DNA of 64,000 nt, taken from contig MU867098.1 in assembly GCA_033725935.1 (NCBI GenBank), forward strand, positions 186,001 to 250,000, written 5' to 3'. Origin of the DNA: Cladorrhinum sp. PSN259 (Eukaryota > Ascomycota > Sordariomycetes > Sordariales > Podosporaceae). How positions within the stretch are numbered: position 1 is the stretch's first letter; the number at the start of each line of letters is the position of its first letter. A program made the translations under genes and the position numbers. Under the pieces are notes generated by a model. That model was not told the DNA's origin. It was given only the letters and a program-made list of their open reading frames with translations, and made no database searches. Of the stretch, positions 54,289 to 64,000 are shown one piece after another.

Positions 54289-55851
54289 AACTGCTGGTGC
54301 TGCTGAAATGAGAGCCCCGATGAAGTTGCAAAGTGGAGCGTGGCCGCCTGTGGGGATATCGGGTTGTCCGACAGCAAGGATGAGACTGAATGAGCCCCGG
54401 TTCGTGATGGAGCTTGTGGAGGAAGTGCCCTAGAGGACGAGAGAATTTGCTGTTGCTGTGATGATGGCTCGTTGCTTTCTCGTACCGAGCTTGCCCCTGA
54501 TGTGTGCATCGGCGACATTTCTCGTCCAGGTCCAGCGCTTTCGGCACGCCCTCGCAAGCCACCAGATCGATATGTCCCCATATCGCTCCGTTGCCGCGAG
54601 TGCTCTCTTCTTCGCCCCGGTGGTGGGTTCGATAGTGCTGCGCTCTGCGAAAACGTGGGTGATCGAAGTCGTTGTGCTGTGCTCGGCGGCGGTACTGGCG
54701 GCTGTGGCCCTACCGCTTTTCGCTTCCGCGGCGATTCCGCTACTGCGTATACGAGCCAGTTAGCCCGCGCCAGAGTCTCAGGAGCGCGATTTAGATTTGG
54801 ACGAACCTGACGGCGTGGCGGGCTGGTCTGTTCCGCTCCGTCCTCCTCCTGCCTGCGACGATGGGGGTTGCCAGTGGTGGAAGTAAATTGACGTCGACGG
54901 CTGTGCATCGTGCTGTTGCGAATGGGCAAGTCCTGGGTGCGACGGTACTGCCGATGCGCTGCTCTGCCCGCCTGGCACATTTGTGTTGAGGTTGGGCAGA
55001 GTCGAAGCACCAGGGAGTGGGCGCCCTCCCATTGCCCCCGGCATGCTTTGCCCTCGAGGCCTCCCTGGTGAACCAGGATAACCAGACATGTACGAGCTGG
55101 GCGGCCCTTGTGCTGAGCCCGGCGTCGAAGGGATACCACCAGAGGTCGGGTAATGAGCATATGCTTGAGCCTGTGAGTCTCGTCTTTGGAGTTCGGGAGA
55201 AACCTGGCCTGCGGGCATGAGCGCCGGTGGATGCTGTTGTGATGAGGAGGACGAAACCATATACTGTTGGGCCAACTCTAGGGCTTGCTGTGGGAGAACT
55301 CCGCCACCCATTCCGGCAAAGACAACAGGTATCAGTGCTGGTGGAATACCTCCGTGAATCGACGTTTTCAAGATTTCGGCCTCCATTTTCCTCTGCTCTA
55401 CACGATAACCAGCTTGCCGTGACTTTTCCTCTTCCTGTTTCCTCCTGTCTTCCTCTACCTTGGCAGCCAGCCAAGCCCGCATCGAGTCCTCATCATGCCA
55501 TGACGGTGCTGGCGGGAGCTGCCCGAAACTTTGACTATGGCTATGGCTCTGAGAAGGTGGAGGAGGAGGAGGCACATGCCCTACCGAAAGACCCGATGTG
55601 GGCTGTGATGATCCAGGTCCTGGAGGTGGTTGAACGGGAGGCAGGGCCGCCGGCGGAGGCAAGCCACGGTGAGGTGCCGACATGGGCTGATTGAACGGAC
55701 TACCACCACGGGGTTTGATGAGTGGCGCCTTGTAGCAAGAGTCCCTATATATCAAGGGGGGAGAAGATCGAGATGTGCTCGGCGGGGTGGGCAAATCATG
55801 GACAGGCCTATAGCCGTTCTGTGATGGATTGGTAATGGTAAGCATTCTCAT
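54141..55851 (-). CDS. Gln/Pro-rich conserved fungal protein, probably nuclear
   Basis: Two exons: 55851-54807 and 54742-54141, with a 64-base phase-1 intron (donor GTTCGT, branch GCTAAC, acceptor CGCAG); 548 residues. Without splicing the first frame stops inside the intron. The N terminus (TITNPSQNGYRPVHDLPTPP) looks conserved. Next come a Pro-rich region and one clearly structured block, SWHDEDSMRAWLAAKVEEDR to MEAEILKTSIHGGIPPALIP, ending VVFAGMGG, which looks like a helical charged segment. The C-terminal half has a basic SPRKRK motif (possible nuclear signal), Ser-rich stretches, LLSDNPISPQAATLHF and a poly-Gln tract of about 17 residues. Composition suggests a transcriptional regulator, but no DNA-binding domain is visible and I cannot name it. 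ATG 55845 is an equally good start. Very long gene-free DNA on both sides is typical for regulators. Confidence 0.75.
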
Positions 55852-57366
55852 GTATGAACGGAGTTGGCGAAGAAAAGAGAAAAGCCCAGCATGGAGCAGG
55901 ATGGGAAGGTATAAGGTAAAGGAGGGTGGTGATGAAAAAAAAAAAAAAAAAGGGAGTGATGGGGAAGGGGGGGTTGTTATGAAGGAGCACACCAATGACC
56001 GGGGTGGAAATATATGAGAAGTGCAAATAACCTTTTTGAGAAAGAAGCTGGATGTGGCGGCCAGCCAAGTAACAGTAGCAGAAAAGGTGGCAGGCGGGGC
56101 GCGGAGTGATGAAACGTCGAAATCCAAGTGCCCACCCTCATTTGGCCATTGGTGCCGCATAGAAATATAAGTACTTGCTAAGGTAGGAAAGGGCGGAACG
56201 GCTGATGGATGAGCATGTACAGGGCAGAAAAGAAAAACACAACTACACTCGAGGCGGAGCTAGAGCGGGAGAGGCGAGGGGACCCTGGCTCCGTGCCTCT
56301 TCTCCCCGTACCGATCTCCCTCCGCGATGAGTATAGTTGAGAGTTGAAGGCAAGAAAAAGATGCTTGAGCTTCCTCAAGATTCAGAATGGCTGTAGCCTA
56401 CAGCAAAGTGAAAGAAAGAAGAGAAGCCCAAGGGATGGGAGTAGACGACAATTTGTAAACTGGTGACAGCATACTTTTAGGCAAGCTGGCGGGAACGGAA
56501 AACTGTGTGGAGAAAGGTGCGTGTCCTGAGCTATTTGATTGAGAAGCAGCGCGTATCAGAAGATATGACATGAGGCCATGAAGGAAAACATGCCGAGCTC
56601 GATGTGGTCTTCCCGGTGGACTCGAGACGGGTAACCTGGCTGGTGCGTAAACACTTTGCAAGACGCTCAGGACCAGTGGATGGCGATCAGAACAAGACAG
56701 CCACGGCAAGGAGTTTGTCGGGAGCGCGGGCCAGCACCGACGGACGGACATCCAGATGCATGGTCAAGGTCAGGAGTGCCGGGAAAGCCAAGATACCAGG
56801 AATCTGGGGAGGGGCATTGGCAGGGGCCATGGTACAAATTTTGGTCTGTGGGCCTTCCTGGGAGCTTGTCCTGACCGTCCTAGCACAAGTTGCTTTTGGT
56901 GTTGTGCGTGTGAGTGTGGAATGCCTGTGTCCACACCATCGGAATCCATGAGAGAGTGACAAGGCTGGCAACGATGCAGGAGTGGTTGTTTTTAGCATGT
57001 TGTATGGTACCAGGGGCCCTGTCGTCTCCCGGTGCCCTCCTATTACAGGGCATCTGGAGAATGTGCGCTTGGTAGCTGTGTGAGCGCAAGGGTGTTCTGA
57101 TTGACGCAGAGCAGATCCTCAACCACAAACTATGACGAAGGGCGGGTAGGCATTTCAGTCTTTCGGGCAGGGGGGGTGCCATTATCATAGTCGGGGGTCC
57201 ATGGGGAAGGCCAAGACACCAGGCCCTGCACTACCACAACCCATTAGTATCCCGTAGATGCTGTGCTGTCAGTGACGGTGCTGGGTCTGCCTGCGGTGGT
57301 GCTTTGGGAAGCATCGAGGACGAATATTGAGCTGCCTAACTCGGATATCTGGGATTGTGTTACCTT

Positions 57367-57381
57367 GGGGGGGGGGGGGGG
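57367..57381. repeat. Run of 15 G
   Basis: Uninterrupted homopolymer on the plus strand, far longer than other G runs here. It is prone to slippage and to G-quadruplex formation, and its exact length may be an assembly estimate. Confidence 0.8.
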
Positions 57382-60300
57382 ACGGGGTGCATCTCGCCCC
57401 GTGGGGAGCCAGCCATGCTGACGAGCAAGGTCGTCCAAAATGGGATCGATCCAGACTGGCTCCCGCTTGAAAGGGGTGGTGGGAAACGCAGGCCGATGAG
57501 CAAATCCCAGGCCGAGGGGTGGTTTCAACAGCGAGCCAAGAGCATCGGCCCAATGTAACTGATTGGGGACAGAGTGGGTGGTGGTCCGGTCATGGAGACA
57601 TCTGACAGCCGAAGCAAGACCGTTGGGTCCAGGTGCAGCTACGAGCGAGTTAACCGCGCAAGGTGGGTGGGCAGTTGGCTGTGCTGTAGCCCCAGCAGGT
57701 ATTAACGGCTATAATGGGGGTACGTCTGTGGGAAAGGTACGTATGTAGGTATCGTCGTATCTTGGGACCCGGTATCGTCCAGTCCCAACTAGTCTTTCCC
57801 GTGATATTACGCTCCCTCGCTGCATCTCGAGAGGATGAAAGCATAGAGCGCTTTGACGGCGCGCGCAATGCGATTCGGCGCTCAGCACTCTAGCCCTCTG
57901 GGCAACCCAGATTGCATTTGCGATGGGTTGCCAGGGGAGGTGGGGAAGCAGTCGATCTCGCGCTTGCAGCCGCATGCGCATGCTCCCCGATGCTCCCAGG
58001 TTGCTGCCCACGGGTACTCTCGTGCAGGCCGGGCGTGACGTGATCATGTACCGTTCCTAGACGACGGGAAGACCAAGGGAAGGGAAGTGGGCGTGGGAGA
58101 CGACATCTGCTGGGATTCAGCAATACCTATACATCACTGTGCGTTGGCAGTTGACGGAAGCAGCATGTCCTTCCGGTGACCGGAGCATGCCATGTGGGGT
58201 GTATCAATCGTTTTCAGAGTCATTGATAAATATGACGAGAGATGAGAGATGCCGGCAATTGGGGTATAGAAGGCCGACATTAAGACACGCAAACTACCTA
58301 GTATAATTGTCCGGGACGAACTGAAGTTCGGATGTATGTTCACAGTGTACCAGATTTCGGAATTGACGGACGGGGAAAAGGTGATTTCCAAGGTCTAAAC
58401 AGGCAAAGCACGGAGGTACCCGTCAAGGTACCCAATAACAAATCGACATGGATCTTGGATCTGGCTCCCCAGGTGCTCCACACAGGTGCTCCACAGATTG
58501 GTGACCCCACACTCTCAAACGCGAGGTTTCAACGGCGGCTGTCCGCCAGGTGTTTGAGATCAACCAGATTGGCCAGATCCGTGGTCCGAGCGTTACACCG
58601 AACACAACACGCTTCAAGAACCTCGAGACAAGATCGCCTCAGGAGACTTTGCAGTAACCCAAACACCAAACACACATCACAAAACAGAACATGCCGGATA
58701 TCTCAAAACACACTTCCCACGGCCGTGTCAGTGCCGGTGTGTCTGTTAGTTTTATCGCGTCGTAATTGCTGCACGACGCTGTCGAACTAAGTTTCTGTGA
58801 CGCAAAAAATAGCCACAAATAGCCACAGGACCCTGTAAGAAATACATACCGTACACACGACTTGTTTTGAGCACAAACTTCAGAGCATGGTGTGATCCTC
58901 GGCCCACCCAACTTTTCGGTGCGCCTGGTGCTAGCCACCTCTTTTGTTGTTTTGTTTTTTTTGCTTTCCCGGTTTCCAAGTTTGCCTGTTGGGACGAGAT
59001 GATGGAACCTGGAAGGAAGGAAGAGTGTGCAACCACAGGTGCTCCAAGTGAGGCACATGCCCACCTTCCGGAGAAATTCCTAGCCAAACATCTGACCCGG
59101 TTCCTCAGGTCTGGACCTTCCTGCTCCCGAGTCCTTCTGCGGTGTTCACTGCACTTCGATAGTGCTAAGAACACTTAGCCCAAACAAGCACAAACAAGCA
59201 CATTTGATTGATCCTCGGGTCTGACCTAGATGACTGCAACATCACGGACAGAACCTTTCCGCACGACCTCTGTTTTCTCAATCTCCTGGCTAGTTTCCGC
59301 TGCCCTCAGGCACCGAGTTTGGTGTGTCAAATGCCTGCTCGGGCCAACAACCTAATTCATCCAGCACCCACCCGACCTGCATTCCCCAGCACAGATGTGG
59401 GTAGGGAATGTAGTAAGACGTCCTTGCCTCGGAGTGTATACTCAATGAGCACAGGAACAAGAAAAGCAGGGACCAAGCTTGATGCCTGCAGGCTCTTGCA
59501 TGCTGCTACCACACTATCTACCTGTTTGACTCCAACCTTGACCCCCTCGTTCCCTCCCACTTCGCTCCTGCCCTGATCGCTTGATCCACGCAAACAGTCG
59601 TTTCGTTCTGGCGGAACAACACCTACCTCTGGAAACCGTTTCCGCGACATCCTTACCCGGATGTCGCGTGCCCGTAAAGGACAAACTACAAACTCATCAC
59701 AGCGCACCTCAACTCCGTTTCATCCACTCGCCTCCGGTCACTGAGCAGCGCTTCTCGAACTAGATACCGTACAGGTGGAGCGTAGACGCTCATGTCATGT
59801 TCAAAGGGTGTACTTGCAGTGGCGCATAGTGAAGCAGTTCGGGAACCCACCCTAAGGTCCTCATGTGGCACGGGGAGCGAGTGTCAGTCACTCTCCTGCA
59901 GTTGAGCTTGTTAGGAACTCAACGAAGGGCCCTAACCCAGTGTCGTCAAGCAACGGCCAGGCAGTGCCGCCACATGGCTTCTAATTTGCTCTATCTGAAA
60001 CCAGAAGTGGGTGCCATGTTCTGCAGCTGGTTCGTTATGGATGCTGACGGGGTTGGAGCCGTGTATTCGCAACCTTCTTCCGGACAGCAAGAAGCTATTT
60101 TTGATCCCTTGACCTATCCCACAGGCTTGACAACCCTCCATTACAACGGCCTCCTCAGCTGCCCCGGTGTAGGTAGGCTGGGAATACCTGGCTTCCTCGA
60201 GACACCATGTTGTGTGCCACCCTCCCCGCCGATGTTGATCATCTCAACAATATCCACGAGCTCTATTCGGAGAATGACCGGACAAACTTTGCCCAGGCTT

Positions 60301-62756
60301 ATGTTGGTCAACATGAACGAGCATCGCGGCGCCTGTTGCGTGAAGCCTACAAGGACAGGCTTTGAAGGCTGTCTTTTTGGCCGACATTTTCGTCCCAAGA
60401 ACACAACCTCAAGCTAGCTTGTGTGTACAGCGACCAGAGAAGAGCTCATGCGTCTGCCACGAGTTTCAACAACCAATCCACCAACCAGAGCAGCCAGCTT
60501 GGTCGATCCAGGCATACGCAGGCTGCAAGTAAGCAGCCTCCCTATAGCGCACTCCCGTCACAGTGTCTACACCATCTTGTGACTTTCCTTCTGGAACGGC
60601 GACATGAAGGCGCGCTAGAGGTGGAATTAAACGGGTTCAGGTGCAGTCCCCCCGAGACTCCCGAAGGCAGTTATCCAACGGTCCTTCGTCGAACCCTCTC
60701 CGAGATTGAGACGTCTCTGGGGCCGGGGCCCTGTATGCTCAAGTGGCGCTCATATTCCCGGCCAGAGGCCCTTGCCCAAATTCGTGTTTCCTGGTCGATA
60801 AACAATCTGAAACAAGACCAGTTCCTACTCAGTAATTCTCGCGATTGATGTGGAGGCAGAATATCTCCCCGGTGTGGTGTCACCCCACGCGACTCACGAG
60901 GCTTGTCCACGATGCGCTCCTCCATCTTCCATTCTGACAAATCAACATGAGGCATTCCCCTCGTCAAACAAGCAGACCTAGGGAGAATGTGTGAGACTCG
61001 GAAGCAGACAATCTAGGCAGGGCGCAGTGCAACAAAGACCCCAAGCTCTCTCGTTCTCTCAAAACCGCGCAACCGTGTTCACTCAACTCACTCGGCTCAT
61101 CAATCAGAGTTAAATGTTGGATTGGTCCAACGCGGAGGGCGAGTAGATGTACGCAATCGATGTATGTCTCCGGCAAGGTGGGGGGACCAAGGAAACAAAA
61201 TATTTGACCTGCTATACCTCATCTCCAAGATTGAGCTGCAACTTTCAGGTCTTTTTGGAGGGCTACCATTGCTCTCGTGATATCGGCCTCAGCCAACCGG
61301 GCCGGAATAAGTATATGAACATATCTGAAGCCGGTCGAAACCCCGGATGAGGCTCATCCGGCTGGCATACTGTGGCACGCAACATCGTGCTCCTTGGTTG
61401 CACAACCCATCGACAACTTAACTCGGCTTCCTTGACGGAAGACTGTACTAAGGCTGGGGCACCGATGCTCCTCGCCGTGGTTCATTTTCCACTTTCGACT
61501 TTCCTGCAGAACATGTCCACATCCAGAACCTGGCAGTGGCTTGCTCCATTGGATATCCATCTCGCATGACCCCACCATATCCCGCCGGCCAGCTTCGATA
61601 ACACTTGAATGAGTGGAGGGGAGTCGACAGGCCTCATCGGACTTCCGATGAACGGAGAGGCGCGTGTTCTGTGTCGCACGAGATAAAGAGATAAATTGAA
61701 AACTAACCCCCGAGTTAGGTGTGCAGATGGGCTTTGGCAGACGCGCCAAGGAACGAAGGATTATTTGAGACGCTACATCTTGTATTCTCTGGCCTCGTGT
61801 TTTCTGTGGCACTTGCTTGGGTAGATGCGGGATGCGGCAGCAAACAGGATGCAGGAGTCAGTTCTGGAAACTCCCCCGGGCAGCAGAGGAAGACGCACAT
61901 CAGACGGAATATTCCACTGTTTTCGGATCGAATTGCTTGGGTTGGATTTCCTCCCGAAAGAAATGCTGGCTGTGGTTCGACAGCCTGACGGTGGCGACGA
62001 GAAGAAACTTGCTTTGAGATGGTGTGAGTGTGTGTGTCTGAAGAAGGTCGTCAGCACACAAACAACGGGCCCCCTTTTCCGTTTCTGGGGCTTGTCGCGC
62101 CAAAATGAAATCCAAAACAGCCACTTACAAATTGATGTTACATCAGAGCCAGGTGAGAGCACGGGCCAAGCTTATCATTCGCTAACTGTGATGGCTGTTT
62201 CTTCATCATTTGAACATCACGTCAACAAAAAAGGACGAGGTTTTAACTAGGATTTCCCGATACCATAGATTTAGAAAGTCTGGGACCGATATTTTGTATG
62301 GTTGACATTGTAAATGGGGCCAATCCAAGAAGTTGTGGGTTATATCACGATCTTGGGCGGTTGCGATATAGGTATGCGCATGTACCAAGTTGCTGATTGG
62401 TTGCCAAGGAGCGCGTGACATCCATGAAAGAACAGTTCAGCACCGTACACTACGGTACTGTCGTCTGCGAGGGGACGTTCATCGAAAAGGGTCAAGCGAC
62501 CAGCTTTGCCATGCTTTTTTTCTTCTTTTTTTCTGGGGGGTGTGCTTGGCATTTCGTCTCATTGCAGTTCTCAAACGCAGCCATCCGCCAACCGATGCCG
62601 TCGTATAAGTCTGAGACCTTCCGGATACGGACAGTACTTCGTAAAAGTTCGGGACCGCGGATGTTTCCCGTTATTTATCGAGGGAGGGAAGACCGATGGG
62701 GAATGCCCGAACTGTCCACGCATTTACTACGCAACGCAGTAGGCATCTCAGCCTTT

Positions 62757-62798
62757 GCCGCTGCCGTTGCCGTTGCCGTTACCGTTACCGTTACCGTT
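62757..62798. repeat. Seven GCCGTT/ACCGTT hexamers
   Basis: One GCCGCT, three GCCGTT and three ACCGTT units in a row. On the minus strand they would code a run of Asn-Gly in a short frame without other coding signs. It is a simple minisatellite-like repeat. Confidence 0.8.
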
Positions 62799-64000
62799 GT
62801 CGGTTGTCTCGTTCTTTGCGGCTTCTTTCCTTCTTATGCCTCCGGACCAGTTCAGCTTAGCTTCGGAGATATGTTGTTGGGTTGCAGATACACCTCCATC
62901 ACGTAGGTGAAGAGGTTTGGATGAAGAACGTATTGCGCAAATACACATGGTGGCGAATTACAGCTACTAGACTTATTGCTAGCAAGCGTGCAGGAGATGG
63001 CCTATTTGTTGTCCCTTTCTGCTCCCGACGTCGATATGGAATTGCAGGAATTGGAATTCGCCGAGTGATGAAGGCAGTTCCGAGATTTAAGGAATCTATT
63101 CATATATCTGACGGAGCAGGGGCATTGCATATCTGGCCCTTCTGTCTCTGCATCGCGGGTGTTTCTTCTTCTTGTTTTCGTTCTGGATTGGACGAGCAAG
63201 ATTGACAGACGGAGATCGCTCTGGGAAGTGACGGAATGACAAGTCATTCATTTAAGGTGATATGTCTCTTTTTCTTCACCGCTCAGTAAGAAGATTGCAT
63301 TTTTAGAGCAGAGGGGAGTATCCACGTGCTATTTCCCCGACTGCAAGAGATGCTGTGTTACCCTCCAACTCGGTAGGTCATGAAGGTATGGATGGATTGG
63401 TGGCGACTAGGTTACGTGTCGGGACTTGGTGTTCTCTGCGCTCTCAAACTGCGGTCCATGCGAGGTCAGCCAAAGTTTAAACTGCTTGGTTGGTCAGGAG
63501 GAAACGGCGAGGGCAAGAAGCATGCGCGCGTGATGTTCCTGGGCTGCGTCGGGACATGCAGTGGCTAAGAGCCAAGAGGTCGTTGATACCGGGCCAGTGT
63601 TGTCTGGTTGGATAACCACTTTTTTACTGATGTATGTTCTTCTTTTTTCATTTGCTAGACTCGGTCTCTTTTTGTCCAATGAAACTCGTGTTAGAAGGGA
63701 GTGGCGAGTGTGATGAACTAACTAAACTAGTTATGTTGGTGCCTCAGACTCTTTGAACAAACACAGTCAAAGTACTCTTCATGTCGTGCAGACGACTACC
63801 TGCCTACGGCAAAAACCTGGTCTCCCTACTGAACGGCGAAACTCGACGTAACCAGTCCATAATAATAGATCTCTTATTAGTTGATTACCCGAACACGCAG
63901 GATTAGGCTACAGCATGTCGAGGAGATAGGAAAGTGAACCCAAGGTGTACTACCTATCCATTGGATACAGTTTGTAAACTAGAGGAAAACAAAAGACCAA

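Larger units (their letters stand above)
55852..64000. other. Gene-free 8.1-kb interval to the window end
   Basis: Upstream of the Q-rich gene. Open frames are short (largest 184 codons, 59863-60417), with no domain or splice structure. It contains a run of 15 G (57367-57381), a direct repeat of AGGTGCTCCACA (58468-58494), CAAACAAGCA repeats (59183-59200) and hexamer repeats at 62757-62798. The first 1-2 kb are likely the promoter and leader of the Q-rich gene. A gene crossing the right edge cannot be ruled out. Confidence 0.45.

Noticed and set aside
54778..56160. Start of the Q-rich protein at 56160
   Set aside because: The extra N-terminal residues are coded by poly-A/T-rich leader sequence (Phe and Pro runs), while conserved-looking sequence begins near 55851.
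59863..60417. 184-codon frame as a gene
   Set aside because: Irregular composition, no domain, no supporting splice sites; such lengths occur by chance in this window.
1..64000. CRISPR arrays, bacterial operons or phage genes
   Set aside because: The genome is eukaryotic with spliced genes; no regular repeat-spacer array was seen.

Overview
The window is nuclear DNA of a filamentous ascomycete, most likely a sordariomycete of the order Sordariales. The evidence is short introns (about 50-90 bases) with GTNNGT-type donors, CTAAC/CTGAC-type branch points and YAG acceptors; two single, dispersed 5S rRNA genes, each with an upstream TATA box, as in Neurospora; a cytochrome c very close to Neurospora's but not identical; and long gene-free stretches rich in simple repeats. 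No bacterial operons, CRISPR arrays, phage genes or intact transposons were seen. All splice junctions below were derived by hand and checked for reading phase.

Layout. 0-13.2 kb: arginyl-tRNA--protein transferase ATE1 (+), a probable COG7 Golgi-tether subunit (-), the AAA ATPase RIX7 (-) and a long TBC-domain Rab-GAP (-). 13.2-17.2 kb: gene-poor, with a foldback (inverted-repeat) element enclosing a 42-base tandem repeat. 17.2-25.4 kb: an ankyrin + DIL-domain protein (-), allantoicase (-), a cytochrome b561-domain membrane protein (+) and a CHS7-like chitin synthase chaperone (-). 25.4-29 kb: gene-free. 29-35.7 kb: an MFS sugar transporter (+), a small LYR-like DUF1763 protein (+) and a mitochondrial carrier (+). 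36.7 kb: 5S rRNA gene 1. 37.8-46.2 kb: cytochrome c (-), divergent from a mitochondrial membrane protein of unknown function (+), exosome subunit RRP42 (-), and a 1,195-residue protein fusing a PARP-type ADP-ribosyltransferase domain to a UBE2Q-like ubiquitin-conjugating domain (+). 47.2 kb: 5S rRNA gene 2. 47.3-54.1 kb: gene-free. 54.1-55.9 kb: a Gln/Pro-rich conserved protein (-). 55.9-64 kb: nothing recognisable.

The genes are mostly unrelated housekeeping functions, as is normal for a fungal chromosome arm: protein turnover (ATE1, PARP-E2), ribosome and RNA metabolism (RIX7, RRP42, 5S), membrane traffic (COG7-like, TBC, DIL/ankyrin, CHS7-like), mitochondria (cytochrome c, carrier, 39.3-kb gene, LYR-like protein) and nutrient use (allantoicase, sugar transporter). 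The most unusual items are the PARP-E2 fusion, the foldback element at 16.3-16.65 kb, the sugar transporter whose frame has no ATG, and the very long gene-free flanks of the Q-rich gene.
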